Source: a virus
IMG/VR virus record: IMGVR_UViG_3300025106_000007
Coordinates: 1 to 30,821 of that record
Length of the DNA: 30,821 nucleotides
Strand: one strand, 5' to 3'
Below, piece after piece: positions 15,088 through 24,800 of the stretch. The stretch's first letter is position 1; every line of letters begins with the position of its first letter. Under the pieces are notes generated by a model that made no database searches, was not told where the DNA came from, and saw nothing but the letters and a program-made list of their open reading frames with translations. The translations under genes were made by a program, and so were the position numbers.

Positions 15088-15777
15088 ATGGCTAAGTTCA
15101 GTACAAGAAATTTGAAAGTGTATTTGGATGATGCTGCTGTTATCAGCACATTATCCCATCCTGTTATTTCTGCTGTCACTGCCGCTAAACCGGCAGTAGT
15201 AACGGTTGCCGATGAAACCGGATTTACTGCTGGTGATCTTGTCCAGGTGAAAGGTACAGGGATCGCTGCGCTTGATGGTAAGTATTTCACCGTTGGTACG
15301 ATTAATTCGGTAGCACACACTATCGAACTACTCGGTTCTGATAATTCTGGTGGATCAACTGTGGTAGCTGCTACAGCCGAACTACAGGATTTGCCGCAGG
15401 GTAGGGCGTTTATTCCTTTCTGTATCAACACCCTTAGCCGCGACGTGCCGGCTGGCGAGACGATCTCTGTGGCTACGTTCTGCGATCCAGAGGCTTCAGT
15501 TGCAGGTGCTCCACAAGGTGCTGGTACGCTTTCTTGGGGCGGTCCTATCGATTTTAGCGATGCCGGGTTCTGCGCGATGCATAAGGCTCTAGAAGATGGC
15601 AAGCCTCGTCGAATTCGTGTTGAGTTCCCTGATAACATCGGTTCGATGATCATGGATATTGAAATCAACTCCTACTCGGAGAGTTTCGAGCTGAATGCAG
15701 CGGGGTCTTGGACTGGCGGTGCGGTAGTGAAGACCAAGCCACAGTACATCATCACTGAAGCCGGCAAGTGCATGTGA
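15088..15777 (+). CDS. Major tail tube protein
   Basis: A 229-residue protein forming stacked rings of the tail tube. It is beta-rich, with KFSTRNLKVYLDDAAVISTL at the start, GRAFIPFCINTLSRDVPAGE, TLSWGGPIDF and a late SYSESFELNAAGSWTGGAVV, a strand pattern typical of lambda gpV-like tube proteins. An Ala/Thr/Val-rich segment near residues 30-60 (VVTVADETGFTAGDLVQVKG) may be an inserted loop domain. AGAGGT precedes the ATG. The stop overlaps the next start (TGATG). Confidence 0.8.
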   Translation: MAKFSTRNLKVYLDDAAVISTLSHPVISAVTAAKPAVVTVADETGFTAGDLVQVKGTGIAALDGKYFTVGTINSVAHTIELLGSDNSGGSTVVAATAELQDLPQGRAFIPFCINTLSRDVPAGETISVATFCDPEASVAGAPQGAGTLSWGGPIDFSDAGFCAMHKALEDGKPRRIRVEFPDNIGSMIMDIEINSYSESFELNAAGSWTGGAVVKTKPQYIITEAGKCM

Positions 15778-16112
15778 TGAAAGCTGGACGCTTAAGGCAC
15801 CGGGTTAGGGTCGATGCTCCTACCAGGGGAATGGATTCCCTTGGGGCTCCGACATCTAGCTGGTCTACGCTGGTGGAGGTGCAGGCTGATGTTAGCTATG
15901 TCTCCGGACGCGAGTACATGGCGGCATCTCGCGATTTGAGCGAGGAGGTAATCCGCGTCTATATGCGGGAGGTGCCTGGAGTGCATTTAGACGCGGGCTT
16001 TAGGCTTACCGACGTGGACAATAATCAGCAGATTGATATTGTCTCGATTTTGCGAGACCACACTCGGTCTATGCTAACTATTGTCGGGAAAGCCGGATCT
16101 TCACACTCCTGA
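15777..16112 (+). CDS. Head closure / head-tail joining protein
   Basis: A 111-residue protein of the Phage_H_T_join type (SPP1 gp16-like) that seals the head before tail attachment. It shows MKAGRLRHRVRVDAP, GAPTSSWSTLVEVQADVSYV and the characteristic SGREYMAASRD. Start is the ATG overlapping the tube protein's stop (TGATG). It follows the tube gene rather than preceding it, a small departure from the common order. Confidence 0.8.
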   Translation: MKAGRLRHRVRVDAPTRGMDSLGAPTSSWSTLVEVQADVSYVSGREYMAASRDLSEEVIRVYMREVPGVHLDAGFRLTDVDNNQQIDIVSILRDHTRSMLTIVGKAGSSHS

Positions 16113-16132
16113 CTGGAGTAGTCAGCCTTGCC

Positions 16133-16495
16133 ATGGCAATTGACACTCAGCTAGTTGAAGCCCTTATCCAGGAAACTGGGGAAACGGTCCGGAATCTTCA
16201 TGGCGAGGAGTTATCCGATTTGCAGCCAGCCGAAGTGCCCCTGATCGTGGTATCGCGGCTTTCTGTATTCTGGGGCGAATTTGATACCTACTGCGGTCAG
16301 CAAGAGGCGGAGGCGACCTACTCGGTTGATTGCCTATCGCTGTCGCTTGAAGATGCCAGGCGCCTATCTAATCTGGCAAGGCGCGTTTTAACTAATCTCG
16401 GATTCCAGATTGAGTCCCTTTTCGACGTCTGGGAGAGTTCAATGAAAATTTACCGAGTCACACTTACTGCAAGCATAATAGAGGAGAACTTTTAA
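16133..16495 (+). CDS. Probable tail terminator / completion protein
   Basis: A 120-residue protein placed between head closure and tail chaperones, where the tail terminator usually lies. The sequence alternates strands and helices (VPLIVVSRLSVFWGEF, LEDARRLSNLARRVLTNL, KIYRVTLTASIIEE). No conserved motif proves the family; position and size carry the call. The Shine-Dalgarno site is weak or distant (GGAG at 16115). Confidence 0.6.
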   Translation: MAIDTQLVEALIQETGETVRNLHGEELSDLQPAEVPLIVVSRLSVFWGEFDTYCGQQEAEATYSVDCLSLSLEDARRLSNLARRVLTNLGFQIESLFDVWESSMKIYRVTLTASIIEENF

Positions 16496-16498
16496 ACT

Positions 16499-16783
16499 AT
16501 GTACCAACTAAGAACGATCTTCCTTCAAAATCCTACCATCGGTCAGACGGTCGAAATCCGTGAGCTAAACATGAAGGCATTTATGCAGGCTCAGCGAGAA
16601 GCAGCCGGCGCCGGCGACGAAGATACTATCCAGACCAGTCTTCGGTACCTGTCGCGAATGCTCTGGGTTGACGGCCGCCAGTTTACCATGGAAGAAATCG
16701 AGGAGTTCCCTGCTGGGATCGTGATGGAGCTCATCGGGCAGATGAACGAGCTGTTTGGGGGTGCTGGCGAGGGGGAAGCCTAA
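16499..16783 (+). CDS. Tail assembly chaperone (G-like)
   Basis: A 94-residue acidic helical protein containing RELNMKAFMQAQREAAGAGD and EEIEEFPAGIVMELIGQM, the type of chaperone that coats the tape measure during tail assembly. It lies between tail terminator and tape measure, as lambda G does. The stop at 16781 is followed by an open -1 frame (see next entry), so a minority of ribosomes should make a longer GT-like protein. Confidence 0.8.
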   Translation: MYQLRTIFLQNPTIGQTVEIRELNMKAFMQAQREAAGAGDEDTIQTSLRYLSRMLWVDGRQFTMEEIEEFPAGIVMELIGQMNELFGGAGEGEA

Positions 16784-16980
16784 GCGCCACGGAAGAGTTC
16801 CTGTTCTCCCTTGCGTGGGAGCTTAAGACGACTGTGGCGCATCTGATCGAGAATATCTCGTTGGAGGAGTACTTCAAATGGCAAATCTTTTTTGCTAAGA
16901 AGCATCGACTAGAATCAGGTATCAAGGAGCCTGAGGAGATGAGCGAAGAGGATATCCGCAAGGCGTTCGGAGCGGAGTGA
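16769..16980 (+). CDS. -1 frameshift extension of the tail chaperone (T part of GT)
   Basis: Beyond the G stop, the -1 frame stays open to TGA at 16978 and encodes LSATEEFLFSLAWELKTTVA, then HLIENISLEEYFKWQIFF. This is the classic T-domain that recruits tube protein. It has no start codon of its own. The best slip site is GAGGGGGAA (16769-16777), where a P-site GGG can re-pair one base back on the five-G run just before the stop; a second five-G run lies at 16757-16761. The fusion would be about 160 residues. Confidence 0.85.
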
Positions 16981-17717
16981 TGGCGGTTGAGATAGGCCTA
17001 TCCACGCTTGCCAAGACTCCGGCTCAGCTTTTCGTCGCGGGGACGCCTTACAAAAGCGTAGAAGAGCGTCTAACGGTGGAGCTCAGGGAAACCATCCGCT
17101 CGTACCCCATGAACTTCAGGGAGCTCTCAGGCGGCCTGGTGGACGTCTACGGACCGCTAGGCGCTCGTAAGGGCGTGCCGGTATCTGATGCGCAGGATAC
17201 GCTTGAGCGGCTGCCCATCCGCGACTCTACCACTGATATCGTTCCTGCTGGTGTTATCAAGGAGCAGGAAATCGATCTCGGCCGAGAGGCAATGTGGATT
17301 AGGAATCAGATGATAGCGGTCACGCCGATCCGCGAGGGTCGTTTGCGCAATAGCTACGTATTCAGCGTTGGCGGCAGAATGTTGCCGGCTCCTCCTGCTA
17401 ATGGCACTTTTAGTGTGATATCGATTGTTAACTATGTAGAGTACGCTAGTTACATTTGGCTGAAGTACAAAATTTATAATACTATCTGGAAAATAGTCAA
17501 AGAAAGGGCCGACAAAAAAGATTACCGCGTTAGCCTCCAATATGAAAAAGGCGCTATTGTCTATACCAACAGGATTGCTAGAAAAGGCAACATCGGCGGT
17601 GTAGGTCAGATGGCGTTAGCCGCTCCTCGCATTACTATTGGCTATCCTGGAGCGCTGACCAAAGTCGGAAAGCTGACCAAGGCTGGGCGCAACAGCAGTG
17701 CACGTGGGAGTAAATAA
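16980..17717 (+). CDS. Tail-region protein, possibly HK97 gp10-like
   Basis: A 245-residue protein between the chaperones and tape measure. The stretch MWIRNQMIAVTPIREGRLRN followed by VNYVEYASYIW resembles the 'TPv.tGrLr' core of HK97 gp10-like neck or tail-completion proteins, but those are usually shorter and lie further upstream. The start is the ATG overlapping the T-part stop (GTGATG). The C-terminus is basic (KVGKLTKAGRNSSARGSK). A minor tail protein is the cautious call. Confidence 0.55.
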   Translation: MAVEIGLSTLAKTPAQLFVAGTPYKSVEERLTVELRETIRSYPMNFRELSGGLVDVYGPLGARKGVPVSDAQDTLERLPIRDSTTDIVPAGVIKEQEIDLGREAMWIRNQMIAVTPIREGRLRNSYVFSVGGRMLPAPPANGTFSVISIVNYVEYASYIWLKYKIYNTIWKIVKERADKKDYRVSLQYEKGAIVYTNRIARKGNIGGVGQMALAAPRITIGYPGALTKVGKLTKAGRNSSARGSK

Positions 17718-17719
17718 CA

Positions 17720-20596
17720 ATGGCTAGATCTTACCGTGATGTTGTAACTCGCTTGACTTTACAGATCCAAGGATGGGAAGCCGGGATTAAACGGCTGGAG
17801 CAATCCAATGAAAGGGTTGCCAATTCAGTTAAAAGCATCGAGTCACGTACTTCCAACTTCGCAAAAAACATAGCTGGCGCGTTCTCAATAGCCGCAGTTA
17901 AGAATGTTGGCTCGTTCCTGTCCAGTCTTCAACAACTGGACAACCGGCTTAAAGGCATTTCAGGCTCTAGTCAAGCTTATGCTGAGAATCTAAACTACAT
18001 CCGGGATGTATCATCACGATTTGGTTTGGCACAGGAGACGGTTCAGAAAGGCTTTACCAACCTTGCGGCCGCCGCGCAGATAGCTGGCAAATCAGTACGC
18101 GAGGCGCAGTCTGAGTTCACTGCGCTAGCTACCGCGGCGAGCGGAGCCGGGCTGTCTTCTGCCGAGCTTGAGGGTGTGCTCCTTGGATGGACTCAGCTCT
18201 CTGGCAATGCTGTTGTAAACCTTGAGGACTTGAGGCAGGTAGTAGACAGGCTACCTGGCGGGCTCAATCTTGCATTGAAAGCAATGCAGGACATGACTGG
18301 CAACACGGAGCTTACTGGCGACGCGTTCAAGAAGCTTGTATCTCAAGGTGCAGTAACGACTGACAAGTTCCTGCCTGCTCTGACAAAACAGCTTCAATCC
18401 GCTTTCGGCGCATCGGCACAGAAGAACGCCGAATCAATGGCGTCAAACATTACGCGATTCAATAATGCCTTGCGTGAGGTGGCAAGGCTAATAACCGAGT
18501 CTGCGCCGTTCCGAATTTTGACCGAGACCATGGAAGGGCTCAATAGCGTGCTTGGGTTATTAAACGAAAATTTGGATGTCGCCAGCGCAAAGCTTCAAGG
18601 TCTGCAGGTACAGACCAACCCGGAGATCGTCGAGCAAGCCGCTAAGGTCGCAGAGCTAACTCAGCGCAGAATTGATTTAGAGCAAAAGCTTAAACAGCTT
18701 GAGCCTGATTCCCGCGCCTATTCCAGGTTAGCGTCGGAAATCGCAAAGGTTACAGCAAATCTGAGCCAGCAAAGAGGCGTGCTGGATCGGATGCAGGAAT
18801 CTTGGGTTAAAGCCGAGGTTGCTGCGAAAGAAACGGCCAAATCAACATCGGATATCGGCGGAACGCAGATCGCCGGTACTGCAGATGAAATCGACAAGAT
18901 CGCCAAGGCGCTGAACCTGACCGCCAAGGGCGCGGAAAACCTACGTAAATTTTTCCCGGCCATCTCGCAAGCTGCGCAGGAAACGGGCGTAGACATAACT
19001 ACCATTATCGGCAAAATTTCTGTAGAAACAGGTAAGTTTACAGCATTCGTCAATCCAAATAGTTCAGCCCGCGGGCCGGCTCAAATTGTAGCAAAGACAG
19101 CAAAATATCTTGCAGACAAATATGGGTTCAGTTATGAGGCTCTTCGTACAGGAACAGATGAATGGGTACAAAATATCCGGGCCGGTGCTGCTTACCTTAA
19201 AGAGCAATATCAAGGGGTTGATTCTGAATTAGAGGCATTAGCTAAATATTTCCTCGGACCAGGCGATTTCAAGAAATACGGACTTGATTATACTACAGGC
19301 CCGAACGCCGGATTAACCGGGAGAGGATATGGAACTAAAATCATTTCAGAGGCAAACAAAGTCCGCGCTGTATTAGGAGATACTGGCGACGTAACGGCAA
19401 AGCTAACTGAGATTCAGAACAAACAACGAGAATCACTAAAGGCACTTGAAGACCAATACCGCGCCTATGGTGATGAGATTCAGGCGATAGACGCTGCGCA
19501 AGCCAAGCTCAACGAGTCCTTGTCCACAGCTAAGACAACATCCTTCGGCTCGGCAGCTGAGCTATCCAACATTCAAGCCATTGAGGCAGAGCTTGCCAAG
19601 CTGCAAGAGCGCGAGGATACGCTAGTCGCAGAACAAGCAAAGCTGTCGGCTAGCATTACTGAGATGGGCGGCACTGCAAAGGACGCAGGCGATGGCCTGA
19701 AGTCTGTTGGTGAGGCCGGAATCAAGGCGGCGGAAGGATTCGCCAAGGCGAACGAAAGCGCGGAATCCATGGTAGAGCGGCTGAAAACTGTTGCCGATGC
19801 TGTTGACCCGATGCGCTCATTACGCGAGGAATATGAGCTCACCATTAACGCAATCAATGATCTGTCTTTAATACCGGACATAGAGAAAAAGATAAACCTC
19901 GACCTTTCGGATCTTGAGCAAAAAGTTACTGCAAAGTTTGAGGTAGATGTTTCTAACATTGAGAGCGCAAAGACCGCAATCGGCAATCTCGGCATATCAT
20001 TCGAAGAACTGAAAATTCAGGGTATCGATGCAGTAAACGACGCGATGTCAAGCTTTATTGACGATCTGGTGGAAGGCACTGCAAGCGCCGAGGACGCGGT
20101 CAAGAGCCTGATCAAGCAGGTAGCCAAGCTCGCGCTACAATTCGCTGTCACCAATGCCTTCAAAGGCATTACGGGCTTATTCGGCAACGCCAAGGGCAAC
20201 GCTTACGACAAGCTGGCGTTGCCATATGGCGTCTACACAGCTCCCACGGTTTTTGCTCTGCCAGAAGCGGGCCCGCTCAAGCGCTACGCCAAGGGAGGCA
20301 TTTTGGGCGAGCGAGGAGCTGAGGCGGTGATGCCGCTGGCGCGGATGGCTAATGGAGATCTGGGTGTGCAGTCCAGCACGGTCACGGTTCAGCCTATCGT
20401 AAACATCACAGAGACAACCGACACGACAAAACAGGGAACGGTGAAAACGAGCACTAATAGTAATGGCGAATCAGTGATTGATGTGCTTATTGCTAAGGTT
20501 AAAGCTGAATTCCAGTCTGATGTAGGCTACGGCGGGACCTTCTCCAAAGTTATGGAGCAACAATATGGGCTGCGGCGTTCGTTAGGAGCTTACTAA
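17720..20596 (+). CDS. Tape measure protein with embedded lytic transglycosylase
   Basis: The 958-residue ruler of tail length. The N-terminus matches the tape-measure domain (QQLDNRLKGISGSSQAY, FGLAQETVQKGFTNLAAAA, NLEDLRQVVDRLPGGLNLAL). Long helical segments follow. Residues about 405-555 form an SLT-like domain with KISVETGKF (likely catalytic Glu436), NSSARGPAQIV and ALAKYFLGPGDFKKYG, presumably for local wall digestion during DNA entry. The C-terminus has the typical YAKGGILGERGAEAVMPLAR motif. It would specify a tail of roughly 140 nm by the usual 1.5 angstrom per residue rule. Confidence 0.93.
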   Translation: MARSYRDVVTRLTLQIQGWEAGIKRLEQSNERVANSVKSIESRTSNFAKNIAGAFSIAAVKNVGSFLSSLQQLDNRLKGISGSSQAYAENLNYIRDVSSRFGLAQETVQKGFTNLAAAAQIAGKSVREAQSEFTALATAASGAGLSSAELEGVLLGWTQLSGNAVVNLEDLRQVVDRLPGGLNLALKAMQDMTGNTELTGDAFKKLVSQGAVTTDKFLPALTKQLQSAFGASAQKNAESMASNITRFNNALREVARLITESAPFRILTETMEGLNSVLGLLNENLDVASAKLQGLQVQTNPEIVEQAAKVAELTQRRIDLEQKLKQLEPDSRAYSRLASEIAKVTANLSQQRGVLDRMQESWVKAEVAAKETAKSTSDIGGTQIAGTADEIDKIAKALNLTAKGAENLRKFFPAISQAAQETGVDITTIIGKISVETGKFTAFVNPNSSARGPAQIVAKTAKYLADKYGFSYEALRTGTDEWVQNIRAGAAYLKEQYQGVDSELEALAKYFLGPGDFKKYGLDYTTGPNAGLTGRGYGTKIISEANKVRAVLGDTGDVTAKLTEIQNKQRESLKALEDQYRAYGDEIQAIDAAQAKLNESLSTAKTTSFGSAAELSNIQAIEAELAKLQEREDTLVAEQAKLSASITEMGGTAKDAGDGLKSVGEAGIKAAEGFAKANESAESMVERLKTVADAVDPMRSLREEYELTINAINDLSLIPDIEKKINLDLSDLEQKVTAKFEVDVSNIESAKTAIGNLGISFEELKIQGIDAVNDAMSSFIDDLVEGTASAEDAVKSLIKQVAKLALQFAVTNAFKGITGLFGNAKGNAYDKLALPYGVYTAPTVFALPEAGPLKRYAKGGILGERGAEAVMPLARMANGDLGVQSSTVTVQPIVNITETTDTTKQGTVKTSTNSNGESVIDVLIAKVKAEFQSDVGYGGTFSKVMEQQYGLRRSLGAY

Positions 20597-20597
20597 A

Positions 20598-20987
20598 ATG
20601 GCGGCATATCCAAGTACACTCCCAAGTCCTACAATTGACTCTTATTCGATTACGCCGTTTGATCCAACAATCCGTACGGATATGGCGAACGGGTTGGCGA
20701 AAGTCAGGCGTGTTACTCGCAGGCGTGTAGACACAATTTCTGTACGTTGGACATTTACCAGAGTGCAGTTTGCTGCTTTTCGCAATTGGTGGCATGACAG
20801 TACTGGGGCGGATGGTGGAGCGGCCTGGTTTAATATTAAATTATACTCGGGTGTCCCAAGCTCAGGTGCGGCCGGTGGAGATTGTGAGCAACAGAATAAA
20901 GCACGATTTGCCGGCCCTTGGGCAGCTTCTCCGAATACTGCTTACTACTTCAATGTTACCGCCGACCTGGAGGTGGTAGATGCCTGA
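20598..20987 (+). CDS. Minor tail protein (gpM-like position)
   Basis: A 129-residue protein directly after the tape measure. Features are RRVDTISVRWTFTRVQFAAF and NWWHDSTGADGGAAWFNIKL, a pattern common in distal tail or tail-tip adaptor proteins of lambda-like phages. It overlaps the next gene by eight bases. The family call is from position and the W-rich segment. Confidence 0.65.
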   Translation: MAAYPSTLPSPTIDSYSITPFDPTIRTDMANGLAKVRRVTRRRVDTISVRWTFTRVQFAAFRNWWHDSTGADGGAAWFNIKLYSGVPSSGAAGGDCEQQNKARFAGPWAASPNTAYYFNVTADLEVVDA

Positions 20988-21483
20988 TACAACACTGAGT
21001 CAGGCAATCAAAGAGGCTTACGCCACAAAGCCAGAGATTGTTATTTATCATACTCTAGAGTTTAGCCATCCCAGTCTTGCTAATTCGATTAGAGTAGTGC
21101 AGGGGTTTCACGACATTACTGCCGAGGGGCAAAACTGGCAAGCAGTTCCGTTTGAGCTGGTATTGCCTGAAGTTACTGAACTGTCTCCACCAAATATTTC
21201 TATCAAAATTGACGCAGTGGCTGGCTACATTTTAGAGGCAATTGAAACCATCGCCGCTACGATGACCAATGACCCAATCAAGGTGACCTACAGGGCGTTC
21301 TTGGAAACTGCGATGGGGGCCCCGGCCAATCAACCGCCACTGTCATTGTCACTTTCTGATATCAGTGTAAACGAGTTTTCCGTAACTGCTACTGCCAGCC
21401 TGTCTCCATTGAATAATAGGAAATGGCCACGACGCATTTACACTGACGATGATTTTCCAGGATTGCTCAGTGTCACTTCCTAA
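20980..21483 (+). CDS. DUF1833-type tail protein (gpL-like position)
   Basis: A 167-residue protein with AIKEAYATKPEIVIYHTLEF at the start, PFELVLPEVTELSPPNISIK in the middle and RKWPRRIYTDDDFPGL at the end, all typical of the DUF1833 family found next to NlpC/P60 tail proteins. The KWPRRIYT motif is strongly characteristic. It overlaps both neighbours. Confidence 0.8.
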   Translation: MPDTTLSQAIKEAYATKPEIVIYHTLEFSHPSLANSIRVVQGFHDITAEGQNWQAVPFELVLPEVTELSPPNISIKIDAVAGYILEAIETIAATMTNDPIKVTYRAFLETAMGAPANQPPLSLSLSDISVNEFSVTATASLSPLNNRKWPRRIYTDDDFPGLLSVTS

Positions 21484-21868
21484 CTGGACAAACGATTATC
21501 TTGGGCTGCCGTTCATTGTGGGTGAGCGGGACTGCTGGTCATTCTTTAGGCAAGTGCAGAATGATCAATTCAAGCGTAAAGTGGCAGCGATTGATATTAA
21601 TGCCAAAGACACTCTGGCAGTTATGCATACCGTGGCAAACCATTTAGAAAGAAAGCTATGGTTTGAAACGGATGATCCTCAACTGGGTGATGGTGTTTTA
21701 ATGGCAAAGGGCGAGCATCCTTTCCATGTCGGTTGCTATATCGGATCAGACTATATATTGCATTGTATCGAGCCAATTGGTGTAATCCTTCAGACCATCG
21801 TCAGCTTGCGCCTTCACGGCTGGCAGAATTTACGGTTTTATCGTCATGCATCTTGTTACGTTCAATAA
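21449..21868 (+). CDS. NlpC/P60-like tail tip peptidase (gpK-like)
   Basis: This 139-residue protein probably cleaves peptide bonds of the wall during infection. It shows YLGLPFIVGERDCWSFF with the candidate nucleophile Cys in RDCW, and HPFHVGCYIGSDYILHC with the partner His. It overlaps DUF1833 by 35 bases if the ATG at 21449 is used; the GTG at 21470 (VSLPNWTNDYLG) is an equally good start and removes most of the overlap. The 3' end overlaps the J-like gene by 23 bases. Confidence 0.8.
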   Translation: MIFQDCSVSLPNWTNDYLGLPFIVGERDCWSFFRQVQNDQFKRKVAAIDINAKDTLAVMHTVANHLERKLWFETDDPQLGDGVLMAKGEHPFHVGCYIGSDYILHCIEPIGVILQTIVSLRLHGWQNLRFYRHASCYVQ

Positions 21869-24800
21869 TCCTTTCGATCCTGGCGACCATACTGTAACGC
21901 CAATCGAGCATCCGTGCTGGCTTGCTGAGCTTAGCCCAGAGGAAGATGAGCGTGCCTATATCATGCTGGTCAACGGACATCCGATCTTGCGTAGTGATTG
22001 GGACGTAACCTGGATTGACGGTAATGACCTAGTAACGGTTGGTTATCTCCCAGCAGGCGGCGGTGACACCAAAGACATATTTCGTGCGGTCGCATTGATT
22101 GCTGTTGCGGCTGTTGCTTGGTGGGCTGGTGGAGCATTGGCCGCCGGGCTCACTTCATCGGGCCTAGTTGCGTCTTCTACTGCAGCTACTGCAATAGGTG
22201 GTGGACTTTCACTTGCTGTTGCGGCTGGTGGATCAATCCTTGTCAATGCGTTGATCCCAGTCACTTCACCCTATGTAAAAGAAACGGCAGATAGTACTTT
22301 CAATCAGTCCCCAACTTATTCAATTAGTGGTGGAAATAACACTGCCAGACTGGGGCAAGTAATTCCTGTTCAATATGGCCGGATGAAGTTCTTCCCGGAC
22401 TTCGGTGCTGCTCCTTGGACTTGGTATAGATGGAATGAGCAGGATTTATATGAACTGCTTATACTTGGAGAAGGCGAATACGCGATAGAAAGTATCGCAA
22501 TTAATGACGTAGATATAAGCAACTATACCGATGTTGCTTGGAGACAATACGGACCAAATGAAGATCCGGATTTATTTCCTACCCAAATATTTTCCACAAG
22601 TGCTGGAAATCATTTATTGGAGAACATGTACCAGCAGGGGTCCGGTGGTGAGCGATGGTCCCCCGCTATAATTGCCAATCCAGCCGGGACGATATTAAAT
22701 GGCGTACATATTGATATTAATGCTCCAGCTGGCGCTTATCGTATAGAGGAAGATACGGGTGATATAAAAGATATTCCAATAGGCATCAGAGCAGAACTTA
22801 GACATATCGATCAATCCGCTAATCCAATATCACCCTGGACTTTGGCTGGAGAATGGTGGGTCACTTATAGTACTAGAGAGGCTATTAGAGTCTCGTATTC
22901 TTTGACAGTCCCAGCTAATTGGCAAAGAGTGCAAGTCCGCGTATGCAGAGTTGATAAAACAGTTAGCTCTAGTGAAAGAGTTGTCGATAAGTTTTATTTA
23001 GAAACTGTTAAAGGCGGGACATTTACTTCAGCTGGTAGTTTGGCGGCCACTAGCAAGCTTGCTATAAAAGTTAGAGCTTCAAATCAGTTGACTAGTCAAA
23101 CGGCGGTTAAAGTTTCAGTAATTGGAACTCGCAAGTTAAAGCTGTTCCGCAATGGTGCATTTCAAACGACGGCCACAGCTACGAGAGGGTGCGGTGATGC
23201 GCTGATCGATGCGTTGACCAATGACGTATATGGTGCCGGGCTACCGATCACGCGCCTTGATATTCCAGCTATGCTGGCGTTGAATAATATAGAATTCGAC
23301 GGACGTTTTGATAGTTCATCTACAGCTTGGGAAGTAATTACCACGATTGCTAAGGTTGCGCGGGCAGTTGTCTATTCCCAAGGTGGTTTGCTGCGTGTTG
23401 CTAGAGATACTGGAAAAGGCCCCACTGTTGCGGTTTTCTCTTCCCGCAATATTGTAGCTGGTAGTTTTGCTCTTGATTATGTAGTCCCAACGGAAAATAC
23501 GGCAGAAGCTGTAAAAGTAGAGTACTGGGACGAGACAGTATGGGCACAACGATATGTGTCCGTTCGTTACGATGGCGCACAGCTTAGCGAGGAGGACGTA
23601 GAGGCTTCTGTTAATCTATTTGGTTGTGTTAATAGAAATAGGGCCTATAGCGAGGCGTGGTATTTAGCTCGTTCTAATCGCTATAGACGTAGACTGATTT
23701 CTTTCCAAACAGAGATGGAGGGATTTATTCCGTCACTCGGCGATGAAATCAGTGTTAGCTATGATATGCCCGGTTGGGCAAAAAGCGTAGACATCAAGGC
23801 TTGGCTGAATTCAACTACAGTACAATTTGCCGAAGCAATTGATTGGGCATCAATCGGCGGCGGCGCAACAATTGCGTTTCAAGGTGCAGATAATAGCCGA
23901 CTAACCGCTATTGGAGTAACACGTGGGTCTGCAGATGACATAGGCGTATTGGTTAGTGCTCCAAGTCAAAGCGTTATTCCTGGTAAGCAGTTTGGAGTAA
24001 TCGCCACGACCTCTAATTTTTCACGTGTTGCTATTGTCACTAAAGTAACGCCAGCCTCTTTGCATTTGGTGACAATCGAAGCGATTATTGATGATACGCG
24101 GGCACATGATAATTCACCGACCCCGCCGACTCCTACTCCACCGATTCGGCCTTGTCCAACGCCAACCGTTGTGGGTCTCCAGCTTTCTGGATTTCCTGGC
24201 TATGTCATAGTAGCTAATTGGGATGCGGATAGCTGTGCTAAATATTTTGTTGTCGAATACGCCCAATGGACTGGGGCGACTCCGCCAGCAACAGGCTGGT
24301 ATAAAGCGGGGAACTACAATTACAAAACTGCACGATTCACATCTGCTATTGGTGGAGACATTTGGGTTCGAGTAGCGGCTGTCGGTGATAACCAAGGAGC
24401 ATGGGTATATAGCAATACTAGGGCCATAGCTGCTGGAGTTCCCGGAAATCCAACTGGCGGTCCACCAGCTCCGACCAATATTATTTGTACTTCATTCATT
24501 GGCGCGCTATTACTGGAATGGCTAAACCATCCATCAGCCGAAGCTGTGCAGGTATTAAGGGCACCGGTAGCAGATGTAGCAAGAACAGAACTAATTGCAA
24601 CAGTACGGCATGCCGAACGATATTTCGACCGGTCAATGCCGCAGCTTGGCATTCCGTATTACTACTACCTGCGGAGTGTTGATGTTAATGGTCTGGTTGG
24701 ACCGGAATCAGTAGTTAAAAGCTGTATTCCAGACAGGTATGTTAAAGATGTAATTGATGAAATACATGGCGTCATCGACAAAAGTTGGCTTACCCAAGAG

